Positions 53,228 to 61,638 of a stretch of 64,000 bases of DNA are shown piece by piece. The position numbers and the translations under genes were made by a program. The stretch's first letter is position 1. Every line of letters begins with the position of its first letter. Below the pieces are notes generated by a model. That model was given only the letters and a program-made list of their open reading frames with translations, was not told the DNA's origin and did no database searches. Source of the DNA: Thermoanaerobacterium xylanolyticum LX-11 (GTDB taxonomy: Bacteria; Bacillota; Thermoanaerobacteria; Thermoanaerobacterales; Thermoanaerobacteraceae); contig NC_015555.1 of assembly GCF_000189775.2 (NCBI RefSeq), positions 82,501-146,500 of the forward strand, written 5' to 3'.

Positions 53228-53948
53228 TTAATCGAGAAGTTGTTTAGATTTTGTATAGTTGAATACAGGACCTTCAAGACAAACGTATGTTTCATTTATC
53301 TTGCAATGGCGACATTTTCCTATGCCACATGACATTTTTCTTTCGAATGATACACATATATTTACCTCTGGTATACCTCGCTTTAAAAATTCAAGGCATG
53401 TAAATTTCATCATCATAGGTGGACCTACGACAATTACGATCGTATCGTCGGGGCTTTCGATATTTAAATCTGGTATAAATTTTGTGATTAAATCAATATT
53501 TCCTGTCCACGTTTCATCGCCATTATCAACGGTCAATAAAACATCAAATTTTTCCTTCCATTTTTTTATTTCATCTTCAAAAAGTATGTCTTTTGGAGAC
53601 TTAAAACCTACCAAAATATTGAGTTTTTTTATTTCTTTAGGATTTTTGCAATACCTATTTATTATGCTTTTGACTGGTGCGAGACCTGTACCGCCAGCAT
53701 CGATCACTACATTTTTATTTTTAAAGGATTCTACAGGAAATCCGTAGCCATATGGCCCTCTTATAAACAAGAAATCTCCAGGTTTTAATTCTATGTCTTT
53801 ATATGAAGATATCTCCGTATGTCACAAGATCAGTATCAGAAAATGCACCTTTTCCTTTTAACCTTATAGGAGCGAATATTTTGTAATTTTTGCTTAATAT
53901 TTTCAGGGCATCATCAAAACTTTTTACATCTAATTCAGTACCCATCAT
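53228..53948 (-). pseudogene. asrB: Fusion remnant of anaerobic sulfite reductase subunits A and B
   Basis: The first 50 or so codons (from ATG 53948 or 53945) read TELDVKSFDDALKILSKNYK and onward, like the N-terminus of AsrA. After a frameshift near 53795-53800 the rest reads PGDFLFIRGPYGYGFPVESF onward, the C-terminal NAD-binding half of AsrB, ending with the iron-sulfur loop MSCGIGKCRHCKINETYVC. The bulk of asrA and the FAD-binding half of asrB are gone, so a large internal deletion is inferred. Confidence 0.8.
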
Positions 53949-54037
53949 ATCACTCGTATTGCTGTTTTCATGGCTAATGGTTATTTATTTAACAAAATTT
54001 TATCATAAAATCGAAAATTTTTATGTGATATATCTCA

Positions 54038-54077
54038 CAATTAATGTACTCCCTCAAAAGAGGGAGTACATTAATTG
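54038..54077. terminator. Perfect 18-bp hairpin
   Basis: CAATTAATGTACTCCCTC, loop AAAA, GAGGGAGTACATTAATTG. It lies just after the ymaF-like gene (minus strand) and may act as its terminator. The stem is unusually long and perfect and lacks a clear T-run. Confidence 0.6.
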
Positions 54078-54370
54078 TATATTTGCTTTGAAGTGCAATT
54101 GCTGTAATTATGATAGTGGTCTTTATCGTAAGATGTTCTACCATCCATCTTGTGGACGTGGCCGTCTTTAGTCCTTATGGCAGGTCCTGTGTATCCATTT
54201 ATATAGTGTTTGTGATTTTTGGCTATAGACGTATACCCAGAATAATAGTGTATATGACTTGTGCCATATGGTATGGCATAGCTGGTACATCCTTTGTAAT
54301 CGTGGTTGTGCTCTAACACTGTACTTGTAGTGCCAAAATAATCATGGTAGTGTTTATCTCCATCTGACAT
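54071..54370 (-). CDS. YmaF-family histidine-rich repeat protein
   Basis: A 99-residue protein built from about six repeats of a 16-residue unit with an H-x-H motif (HYHDYFGTTS, HNHDYKGCTS, HIHYYSGYTS, HKHYINGYTG, HVHKMDGRTS, HYHNYSNCTS). This matches the B. subtilis YmaF family, whose function is unknown. The histidines suggest metal binding or a spore-coat role, by inference only. ATG 54370 follows GGAGG by 8 nt; the frame could extend 5 codons upstream. Confidence 0.85.
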   Translation of the reverse strand: MSDGDKHYHDYFGTTSTVLEHNHDYKGCTSYAIPYGTSHIHYYSGYTSIAKNHKHYINGYTGPAIRTKDGHVHKMDGRTSYDKDHYHNYSNCTSKQIYN

Positions 54371-54639
54371 AATATATACCTCCAAAATATATTATTGTAT
54401 TTTACATTATATGTTTGATGTTGATATAGTGATAATATATAAAGTAATAAGACCAAATTAAGGGAGGTGTAAATTGATGAATAAAAAGTTGGTAACTAAA
54501 GAAAGCATTTTTATAAGCTTGGCAGTATTATTGATTGCTGTAATTGCAATCATGTCATTGACAGGCTTACAGGATAAAAATAAAAATGATGAGATAATTA
54601 AAATAAAACAAACATCATGCTTTGACAGCATCACGATAA

Positions 54640-54861
54640 ACGAAAACTATCACGTTAGACAGCAGTAATCGTGATATAATTAGATTATACGGCACAGAGA
54701 CCGAGTTTTATTTGGGATTTTCAAACCCGTAAAATAAACTGATCGGGCTTCCTTTTTGTACCACCATCTGTCCAGAACAAAATGTTCAAAAGGACGCATA
54801 GTAAAATAAGGAAATATAAGGGAGCCACGCCGTAAAATCTTCCTTTATGAGGTGAAAGGTT
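54640..54861 (+). ncRNA. Presumed bridge RNA region of IS110 copy 1
   Basis: In the IS110 group the long left non-coding end encodes a bridge RNA that pairs with target and donor DNA. Here it can fold into TATCACG/CGTGATA (54648-54654 with 54670-54676), an outer CCGA/TCGG stem (54701-54704 with 54743-54746) enclosing a GTTTTATTT/AAATAAAC helix with internal mismatches, and GTCC-GAACA/TGTTC-GGAC (54770-54795). The exact limits and loops are not determined. The second copy has one difference, at 54699. Confidence 0.5.
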
Positions 54862-56079
54862 ATGGATAGATTATACGAGCGTTGTTGTGGGATTGATGTA
54901 CACAAAAAAATGATAGTTGCTTGCTTTAAACGTGGTAATGATCAGGAAATCCGTGAGTACGGAACAACAACAGCAGAATTAAGAGAACTCACTGCATGGC
55001 TACTTAATGAAAAGTGTGAAATGATAGCTATGGAAAGCACTGCTTCTTATTGGAAACCATTATACAACATATTCGAGCTTTCCGGATTAGATGCTATAGT
55101 AGTAAATGCAAGAGACATGAAAGCTGTTCCTGGACGGAAAACAGATGTAAAAGACGCAGAATGGATTGCAGATCTTCTCCAGCATGGTTTGCTCAAGGCT
55201 AGCTATGTTCCTGATAGAGAGCAAAGAGAATTGCGTGAAGCATCTCGCTATCGCAAAAGCCTAATTGAGGAACGAGCACGTGAATTGAATCGACTGCAAA
55301 AAATGTTAGAAGGAGCTAATATCAAATTATCTAGCTTTACTTCCGATATCAATGGCAAAAGCTCCAGGAGAATATTAAATGCTCTTTTAGAAGGCAAGAA
55401 ATTAGATGAAGAACAACTTCAAGAATTGCTTCACGGTTCAATGCATAAAAAAATTCCTGAAATTATGAAAGCAGTGGATGGTGTACTTACTCCCCTTCAG
55501 AAACAATTAATTAAAAATATCATTGACCATATAGATGATATGGGTAGACGTATAGAAGATATGGATAAACTAATTTCGAATTACTTGGACAAATATCAAA
55601 AAGCAATTAAACAGATTGATGAAGTTCCAGGCATAGGAATACAAAGTGCAGAAACGATTCTAGCGGAAATTGGATTAGAAATGAAGCGCTTTCCGAGTGA
55701 TGCGCATATATCAAGTTGGGCAGGGCTTTCCCCAGGCAACAATGAAAGTGCAGGCAAACGACGAAACAGCAAAACGACGAAGGGGAATAAGACATTAAAA
55801 ACCACCCTAATTCAATGTGCAAAATCTGCAGTAAAAAAAGAAGGAACATTCTTTTATGCACAATATCAACGTTTAGTTGTAAGACGCGGAAAGAACCGTG
55901 CAATTGTAGCAGTAGCTCACTCAATGTTGATTGCCATTTACCATATGCTTAAAGAAAATAAACCGTATAAAGAGCTTGGAGAAGATTATTATAATCAGTT
56001 TAACAAGGAGCGAAAGATTAATTCCTACCTAAAAAAACTATATGCATTAGGATGGGAACCTGAAATTGCCACACAATAA
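54862..56079 (+). CDS. IS110-family transposase, copy 1
   Basis: A 405-residue recombinase. The N-terminal RuvC-like DEDD domain has GIDVHKKMIVACF (Asp11), MESTASYWKPLY (Glu about 60) and KTDVKDAEWIADLL (Asp residues about 96-99). A coiled middle is followed by the Tnp20 domain (VPGIGIQSAETILAEIG; SWAGLSPGNNESAGKRR with the catalytic-type Ser). The ATG follows GAGGTG. The protein is identical to copy 2 at 61639. Confidence 0.95.
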   Translation: MDRLYERCCGIDVHKKMIVACFKRGNDQEIREYGTTTAELRELTAWLLNEKCEMIAMESTASYWKPLYNIFELSGLDAIVVNARDMKAVPGRKTDVKDAEWIADLLQHGLLKASYVPDREQRELREASRYRKSLIEERARELNRLQKMLEGANIKLSSFTSDINGKSSRRILNALLEGKKLDEEQLQELLHGSMHKKIPEIMKAVDGVLTPLQKQLIKNIIDHIDDMGRRIEDMDKLISNYLDKYQKAIKQIDEVPGIGIQSAETILAEIGLEMKRFPSDAHISSWAGLSPGNNESAGKRRNSKTTKGNKTLKTTLIQCAKSAVKKEGTFFYAQYQRLVVRRGKNRAIVAVAHSMLIAIYHMLKENKPYKELGEDYYNQFNKERKINSYLKKLYALGWEPEIATQ

Positions 56080-56792
56080 ATATAAATATTACCATTAATT
56101 CCCTTTAAAAGTCTATTTTTAAAGCTGTAGGGGAAGTCTGCGCTTTTTTAGCTACTTATATAATAAGTTTTCATAGTAATTAATTAGTGATGCAGAAAAC
56201 ATGGAAGCGTCTGTATATATTTTGCCAGAAGCGTATACAACTTCACCAGATATAGATGTCCCAAGTGACGTTGCAGATGCCATGTATAAAAGAGTTGTTT
56301 CAGAAGCAGAAAAGTATTATAGTGCAAAGTCTGGAATTCTGGCTGACAGAATTCAGGTTTTACAAATGGCTGTTAAAGCTGAAATAGAAAGTAAAGATTA
56401 TAGAGATAAAAATCATTTTGTTAAAAAAATAAATTTTATCAGTGTTGATGTAAGTGGTGATACAGCAACTGTAATAGCTGATGTAACAAAACAGTCAACA
56501 ACATTAGGATTAGTTCCGGAAGGCATTGATATGAGCAAATACAAAACAAGTGATAAAAAAGAAGAAATGAAGCCGGAAATGAAAGCAAAATTACAAGAAG
56601 ATATAAAGAATGCTCCCAAAAAATTAGTTACATTTACTCCGGGAGGAACGATGAGATTTTACTACAATTTAGCTAAAGAAGATGGAGTTTGGAAAATAAC
56701 TTCAAGAAAAGGTGATTATCTACCTGGACAAGGACCATAAAGATAAAATTTTCTTAATAAGGACAGAAAATAATCTGTCCTTATTTCTTTGT

Positions 56793-56797
56793 ATTAT
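56793..56797 (+). repeat. Target-site duplication ATTAT, left
   Basis: ATTAT precedes IS copy 2 here and follows it at 59370-59374. Confidence 0.8.
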
Positions 56798-57366
56798 GAG
56801 TGATTTCGGAAACTAATTTCCAACGTCATACTATGGCATAAATTAAAAATTAGATACAGAAAATAACAAAGCCTTTGCGATAAAATACTGAAAAGAGGAA
56901 AGAAAATGTAAAATAATGAAAATCAATTTAAAAAAAGAGTATAAGAAATAAAGCCTAATAAAATAGGTTTAAAAATTAACAGTATATGGAATCTCAATAT
57001 TTATGCTGCTCTACCTAATAATCCATCAAGCATAGAAATAAAATCAAACTTAGATTTTTTCAATCTAGCATCAAGATGGATATTAATAGAATGTATCATA
57101 ATCCAGAAAGACCAACGCTTTTTGCCTCTGGTTTTAGATAGCTCCAACTCATAGTCATTAAGAAGCCTTTTGTTAACACGCTCAGAAGAAGTTCGCTTTT
57201 TCATCTCGCATTTCCATTCATCAGAACCACGTGGAATGACGGTAAACAAGCGAGGATCAGATGAAGGCTTCGTATAAACGGTTCTACCATAATCAGAAGA
57301 GGAGCACTTATCTTTACAATTACATGAATCAACTTTACCAGTCGCAAAAGGACAGCGCCATTTAAT

Positions 57367-57964
57367 GTCTGTATAATGGGGTTAAATCCCTCAGCTTAAG
57401 CTGAAACCTTTAGGTCAACGAATAAAAATAAATAATCACTTCTAGTAAAAAATAAACTAGAGGTGATAAATATGCAAAATTATAGAAAGTCGTCACATGC
57501 TACATATGATCTAAAATATCATATAGTATGGATAACAAAATATAGAAAACCGGTATTGGTTGGGAAAATAGCTGAAAGGACAAGAGAACTAATAAGAATG
57601 GTATGCAAAAATAATGAAGTAGAAATATTATCAGGACATGTATCAAAAGATCATATACATATACTAGTGTCGGCACCACCACATTTGTCAGTAAGTAAGC
57701 TAGTGCAATATATAAAAGGATATAGTTCGAGAAAGCTGCTAATGGAGAATAAGGAGCTTAACAAACAATTTTGGGGACAACATTTATGGGCACGAGGATA
57801 TTTTGCAGCAAGTAGTGGCAATGTAACAGATGAAGTGATAATAGAGTATATACAAAATCAAGACATAGAAGAAAATCAAAAGAATGATAATTTTACTTTA
57901 GGCGAGTTTTAAGCTGCTTAAGCGGCATATCCAACCCACCTGCTTTAGCAGGTGGTGGTTGAGT
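57367..57964 (+). mobile_element. IS200-like element (598 bp) nested in IS copy 2
   Basis: It is inserted after ATTTAAT without target duplication, as expected for single-strand HUH transposition. Subterminal hairpins are present at both ends: CAGCTTAAGCTG at about 57392-57403 and CCACCTGCTTTAGCAGGTGG at about 57938-57957. It encodes only TnpA; no TnpB gene is present. Confidence 0.92.
57472..57912 (+). CDS. tnpA: IS200/IS605-family Y1 transposase TnpA
   Basis: A 146-residue HUH nuclease. The HUH motif is DHIHILVS (His-Ile-His, about 63-70) and the catalytic Tyr is in IIEYIQNQ (about 125-132). HATYDLKYHIVWITKYR near the N-terminus and QFWGQHLWARGYF are family signatures. ATG 57472 follows GAGGTG. 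It is full length, so the element may be active. Confidence 0.95.
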   Translation: MQNYRKSSHATYDLKYHIVWITKYRKPVLVGKIAERTRELIRMVCKNNEVEILSGHVSKDHIHILVSAPPHLSVSKLVQYIKGYSSRKLLMENKELNKQFWGQHLWARGYFAASSGNVTDEVIIEYIQNQDIEENQKNDNFTLGEF

Positions 57965-59374
57965 TCTGTTACGGTCTTTCATAAAACCATTGTAAACCAT
58001 AGATAATCCTGCCATACAGACAGGAATACCATTTTCATTGATTTTAATAGTACCTTGGTACTTGCTGTTGTTTTTATTCTTCTTATTAAGCGGAATTACA
58101 GGTTTAATATTCCACTTATTAAGAAGATGATAAGTAGGGTAATTATCATGAGCACAATCACCAATAAATTTATCAAAAACGAAATCAGGATACAAAGCCC
58201 TTGCTTCAGACAAAGCAATAATAGCAGTAACACCATCATAACGAGGAGCCTCAACCAAGCGAAGATAAATCGGAATATCAGATTTAAGCTCTTCGTTGTA
58301 TGTCACTAAAAAATAACCAGAATAACCATAAAACCATGTCTCATGATAACTATCCCAACCATAGCGAGCATCGGGGTCAGAGAACTTGCGATGGCAGTCA
58401 CAATTAAATATACCCTTATTAGCACAATCACAAGTTCTAATACCGAAAGGACTTCCGCCGGTTTTAATGCAAGTACCGTCACCGGAGATAGTAAGTTTTT
58501 CAATATCACCGAGGATGCCATCATTGGCGGAAGGCCTAACAGCAACATCGGCAAAAATTTGTTGAAGAAGCTTCTCAGGTCTTGACTCAAAAATTTTACC
58601 CTGTAAAGCCAAATCAACAAATTTCTGTATAATACCAGGGTGGCGTGGTGGAAGCTTCTGATTTTTAGCAAGTTTTTTACGTGGTTTGCGTTTAAAAGGA
58701 TGGAGAGAATCCTGTCGGTCTTTTTCAATATCAGGATCCTCAAGCCATAACCTGTTAATCAAGTCATAATGAGTACCAACACCAGGAATATTATCAGGAG
58801 ACACGCCAATCATGTAACACAAAAGGTCATCATGATGAAGCGTGTAAACCCATTTAGTAATACTGTGACATTTAAGAAGAGACATAAGTACAAAAGACCG
58901 AAAAACTTCAGGCTGGTTTTTGGCTGGAGAACCAGTATTAGAATAATAAGGTTCCAGTACAAGTTTAAGAACATCAAGATCTAAATTATAGAGTTTAGAT
59001 AAAGCTTCAGAAAATTGAATGACACGATTTTTATCTGAAGCATAAATGGGTTGAATATTTTCGACAAGGAAAGACTGATAATCAGAATGCGAACGCCATG
59101 CGCCCAACATAAAATCACCTCAATAACAAGTAGTATGGTAAAAACACCATCCATTTCGATTATTGGGGCGATTTAAAAAAGTCAAGATAGAATGTAACCA
59201 TATATGTTAAATAAAGGAAAATATAAAGAAAAAATCTTACAATGTAAATAAAGATGTAAATGAATTGGAAATCGAAAAATGATTTCAGAATGAAATTTTG
59301 GGGGATAAATTTAAAATATGTCTCCTGAAATTCAGATATATCAGGCAACAGAAGTTGCCGAGAATATTCATTAT

Positions 59375-59827
59375 AGTTGGGGGGAAATTACGAGCTAAAA
59401 ATGCTTTTTCGTTCCTTAAAATGTTATTTTCGTTCTTAAATTGACAATATTTAAATGAAATCTTATATACTGAAATTGATAAAAAAATTTTTTTAAAAAA
59501 CTGTAACGGAATCCAGTGTAAGTTGTTTTATATTTATGAAGGGAAAAAATTAGTGATGTAGATAAAATAATAATGACAGCCATAAACATAGGCATTATAG
59601 ACACGCGTGGCAATATATTATAGGGTGATGTGCCGAAAAACGGTATCTATTTCATAAAAATGTGCCGAATTTCGGAACTTCTCAAAAGGTGGGTTTGGGG
59701 TTATAATGGGGTGATTAAAATAAATAAAGATAAATTAATCTCGTTAATAGTATTAATAATTTTGTCTTTATCAATTTTAATTGTCATAAGTGCAAAATAT
59801 ATTATTAGTCATAGATATATATAATGA
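59375..59827 (+). other. Remnant-rich stretch between IS copy 2 and the IS701-like element
   Basis: 450 nt without a clear intact gene. At 59576-59624 the frame ATGACAGCCATAAACATAGG reads MTAINIGIIDTRGNIL then stop, similar to a ROK-kinase N-terminus. At 59633-59700 GTGCCGAA...ATGTGCCGAATTTCGGAACTTCTC resembles an IS end and recurs, diverged, at 63018-63075. At 59711-59824 a 37-codon frame encodes a single hydrophobic helix (LISLIVLIILSLSILIVISA), perhaps a gene remnant. Confidence 0.55.
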
Positions 59828-61224
59828 ACTATAGATGAGAAAATTCACTAACATAAATTACCATAATAAACTTACATGAAAAAATTTAATAAAAAATAGA
59901 GACAAATGCTCGCTTCTATGGTATTAATATGTTGTTACCCTATAACAATATTAATCATAGGAGTGGAGCAAATGTCTCATAATAAAAGAATAACAGAAAA
60001 TTCATCAATAATCCAGTACTTAATGAAATTAAATTTTGCATTATATTTTACTAAACCTGTTATTCGTCATATTGTAGAATTTATAATTGCTGCCACTCAA
60101 AAAGGTTATAGTGGTACTGTTACAGATATAGTTAATTTAAGCCTTGCTAATTGCCATAGAACTACATTTGGCAAATTCTTAAGCCAAGGTGTTTGGAATA
60201 TAGAGTATGCATGGAGAGCAATAAGGCGAGAAGTTATTCGCATTATATTTGAATTATCCCAAACTAGCAACAAGCCGATATTTGTGATTTTTGATGATAC
60301 TATTGCTGAAAAGACAAAGCCTTCGTCACAGGCTAAACATACTATCCAGGCAACAGGATTCCATCAATCACATTTAAAAGGGAAGCAAGTTTGGGGACAT
60401 CAACTTCTTACCATGATGCTATCTTGCGGCAATGTGGTATTACCTTACTGTATTGAGCGCTATGAAAAAGGTGGCAAAAGCAAAATCGAAAGAATATGCG
60501 AAATGGTATCTATGCTTCCAATACCTAAAGGACCAGCATATGGACTATGTGATTCATGGTACATAAACAAAAAAGTAATAGAAGCACATTTCGAAAGAGG
60601 ATACCATCTCATAGGAGCACTAAAAACTAACAGAATTATCTATCCACAAGGTATCAGAATTCAGATAAAAGATTTTGCCCAATATATCGAAAAGAACGAA
60701 GTTTGCCTCGTTACAGTAAACGGTTCTAATTACTGGGTATATCGCTATGAAGGAGCCTTAAATGGAATAGATAATGCTGTAGTAGTATTGTGTTGGCCTG
60801 AGAAAGCTTTTAAAAATCAGAATGCTCTACATGCATTTATCTGTACTGATACTGAATTAGATACCGAGACTATTCTAAATTACTACAGTCAAAGATGGCC
60901 TATAGAAATATTCTTTAGGCAGACAAAGAATAATCTTGGACTAAATACATATCAAGTACGCTCAACAAAATCAATAGATAGATTATTATGGCTTATATCA
61001 TTGACATACCTGTATTGTACGACTTCAGGTGACGAATATTGCAAATTTGGGCAAGGAATAAAAATAGTACGCAAAGAAGTACAAAAGCAGCGTGTTCAAT
61101 GGCTGTATGAGCGAGCTAATAATAATGTATCTATTGATAAAATTTTAGCAGAACTACAGTTAGCATAGGTGTAGTGCATCTATTTGATGGTAATATTTTG
61201 TTATCAATTTTTCTCATCTATAGT
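59828..61224 (+). mobile_element. IS701/IS4-superfamily-like insertion sequence
   Basis: Terminal inverted repeats ACTATAGATGAGAAAA (left, from 59828) and TTTTTCTCATCTATAGT (right, to 61224) bracket one transposase gene. No convincing target duplication was seen. The element lies between remnant DNA and IS110 copy 2. Confidence 0.85.
59972..61168 (+). CDS. IS701-like DDE transposase
   Basis: A 398-residue transposase. Catalytic Asp residues are in VIFDDTIAEKTKPS and GLCDSWYIN. YSQRWPIEIFFRQTK holds the Y-2-R-3-E-6-K signature of the IS4 superfamily, with the catalytic Glu. ATG 59972 is preferred since AGGAGTGGAG lies just upstream; the longer frame begins in the repeat end. It appears complete. 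Confidence 0.88.
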   Translation: MSHNKRITENSSIIQYLMKLNFALYFTKPVIRHIVEFIIAATQKGYSGTVTDIVNLSLANCHRTTFGKFLSQGVWNIEYAWRAIRREVIRIIFELSQTSNKPIFVIFDDTIAEKTKPSSQAKHTIQATGFHQSHLKGKQVWGHQLLTMMLSCGNVVLPYCIERYEKGGKSKIERICEMVSMLPIPKGPAYGLCDSWYINKKVIEAHFERGYHLIGALKTNRIIYPQGIRIQIKDFAQYIEKNEVCLVTVNGSNYWVYRYEGALNGIDNAVVVLCWPEKAFKNQNALHAFICTDTELDTETILNYYSQRWPIEIFFRQTKNNLGLNTYQVRSTKSIDRLLWLISLTYLYCTTSGDEYCKFGQGIKIVRKEVQKQRVQWLYERANNNVSIDKILAELQLA

Positions 61225-61386
61225 AAAGTTAATTAATTTTCATATTCATGTATAAGATTGGTTAATCTTGCCTACAATTATAGAAAAAAATAATGGGGCG
61301 GTAAAATTAATTACCACCCCAAGAAAGGTATCACAATGATAATTATAGCCTTTCCAGTCAAAAATATACATGAATATATCGAAAAT
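61225..61386 (+). other. Short spacer with a minus-strand terminator-like hairpin
   Basis: 162 nt without a gene. GGGGCGGTAA - AATTAA - TTACCACCCC (about 61294-61319) forms a strong stem. On the minus strand it is followed by ATTATTTTTTT, so it could be the terminator of a gene lost to the right. Confidence 0.6.
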
Positions 61387-61416
61387 AAACATCATGCTTT
61401 GACAGCATCACGATAA

Positions 61417-61638
61417 ACGAAAACTATCACGTTAGACAGCAGTAATCGTGATATAATTAGATTATACGGCACAGATACCGAGTTTTATTTGGGATTTTCA
61501 AACCCGTAAAATAAACTGATCGGGCTTCCTTTTTGTACCACCATCTGTCCAGAACAAAATGTTCAAAAGGACGCATAGTAAAATAAGGAAATATAAGGGA
61601 GCCACGCCGTAAAATCTTCCTTTATGAGGTGAAAGGTT
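61417..61638 (+). ncRNA. Presumed bridge RNA region of IS110 copy 2
   Basis: It is equivalent to 54640-54861. The single difference (T61476) lies two bases 5' of the CCGA/TCGG stem. In copy 1 the G there could pair with C54748 and lengthen the stem past one mismatch; here it cannot. Confidence 0.5.

Larger units (their letters stand above)
54610..56179 (+). mobile_element. IS110-family element, copy 1 (1570 bp)
   Basis: The borders come from comparison with 61387-62956, which has the same length. The element begins AAACATCATGC and ends CATAGTAA, with an AA dinucleotide at each end as likely core. The left non-coding part is 252 nt and the right 100 nt, the pattern of the IS110 rather than the IS1111 group. 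It interrupts the hypothetical gene at 54477-56740. Confidence 0.9.
54477..56740 (+). pseudogene. Membrane-anchored hypothetical gene split by an IS110 element
   Basis: The 5' part (54477-54611, 45 codons) encodes an N-terminal membrane helix (IFISLAVLLIAVIAIMSL). The 3' part (56180-56740) encodes 186 residues (DAENMEASVYILPEAYTT onward) with a C-terminal beta-rich domain ending in WKITSRKGDYLPGQGP. Removing 54612-56179 with one AA core kept joins the two in frame into 231 codons. The ribosome site GGGAGGTG precedes ATG 54477. Function is unknown; a cell-surface lipoprotein-like or signalling role cannot be judged. Confidence 0.85.
57001..59110 (-). pseudogene. Transposase of IS copy 2, interrupted
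   Basis: The N-terminal part (59110 to 57965) is identical to residues 1-384 or so of the copy 1 transposase. The remainder (57366 to 57001) continues after the nested element. Reading through the insertion gives a wrong tail (TQPPPAKAGGLDMPL) from the nested element. A few substitutions exist in the distal part (KCEMKKR for KGEMKKR, RAA for RVA at the end). Not functional as a single protein. Confidence 0.92.
56798..59369 (-). mobile_element. Insertion sequence, copy 2 (inverted, with nested IS200-like element)
   Basis: An inverted, nearly identical copy of the IS at 48143-50116. It is 2572 bp, exactly 598 bp longer, and the difference is the nested element at 57367-57964. It is flanked by 5-bp ATTAT duplications. 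It and copy 1 form an inverted pair 8.6 kb apart, bracketing the asr remnants, the ymaF gene and IS110 copy 1. Confidence 0.92.
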
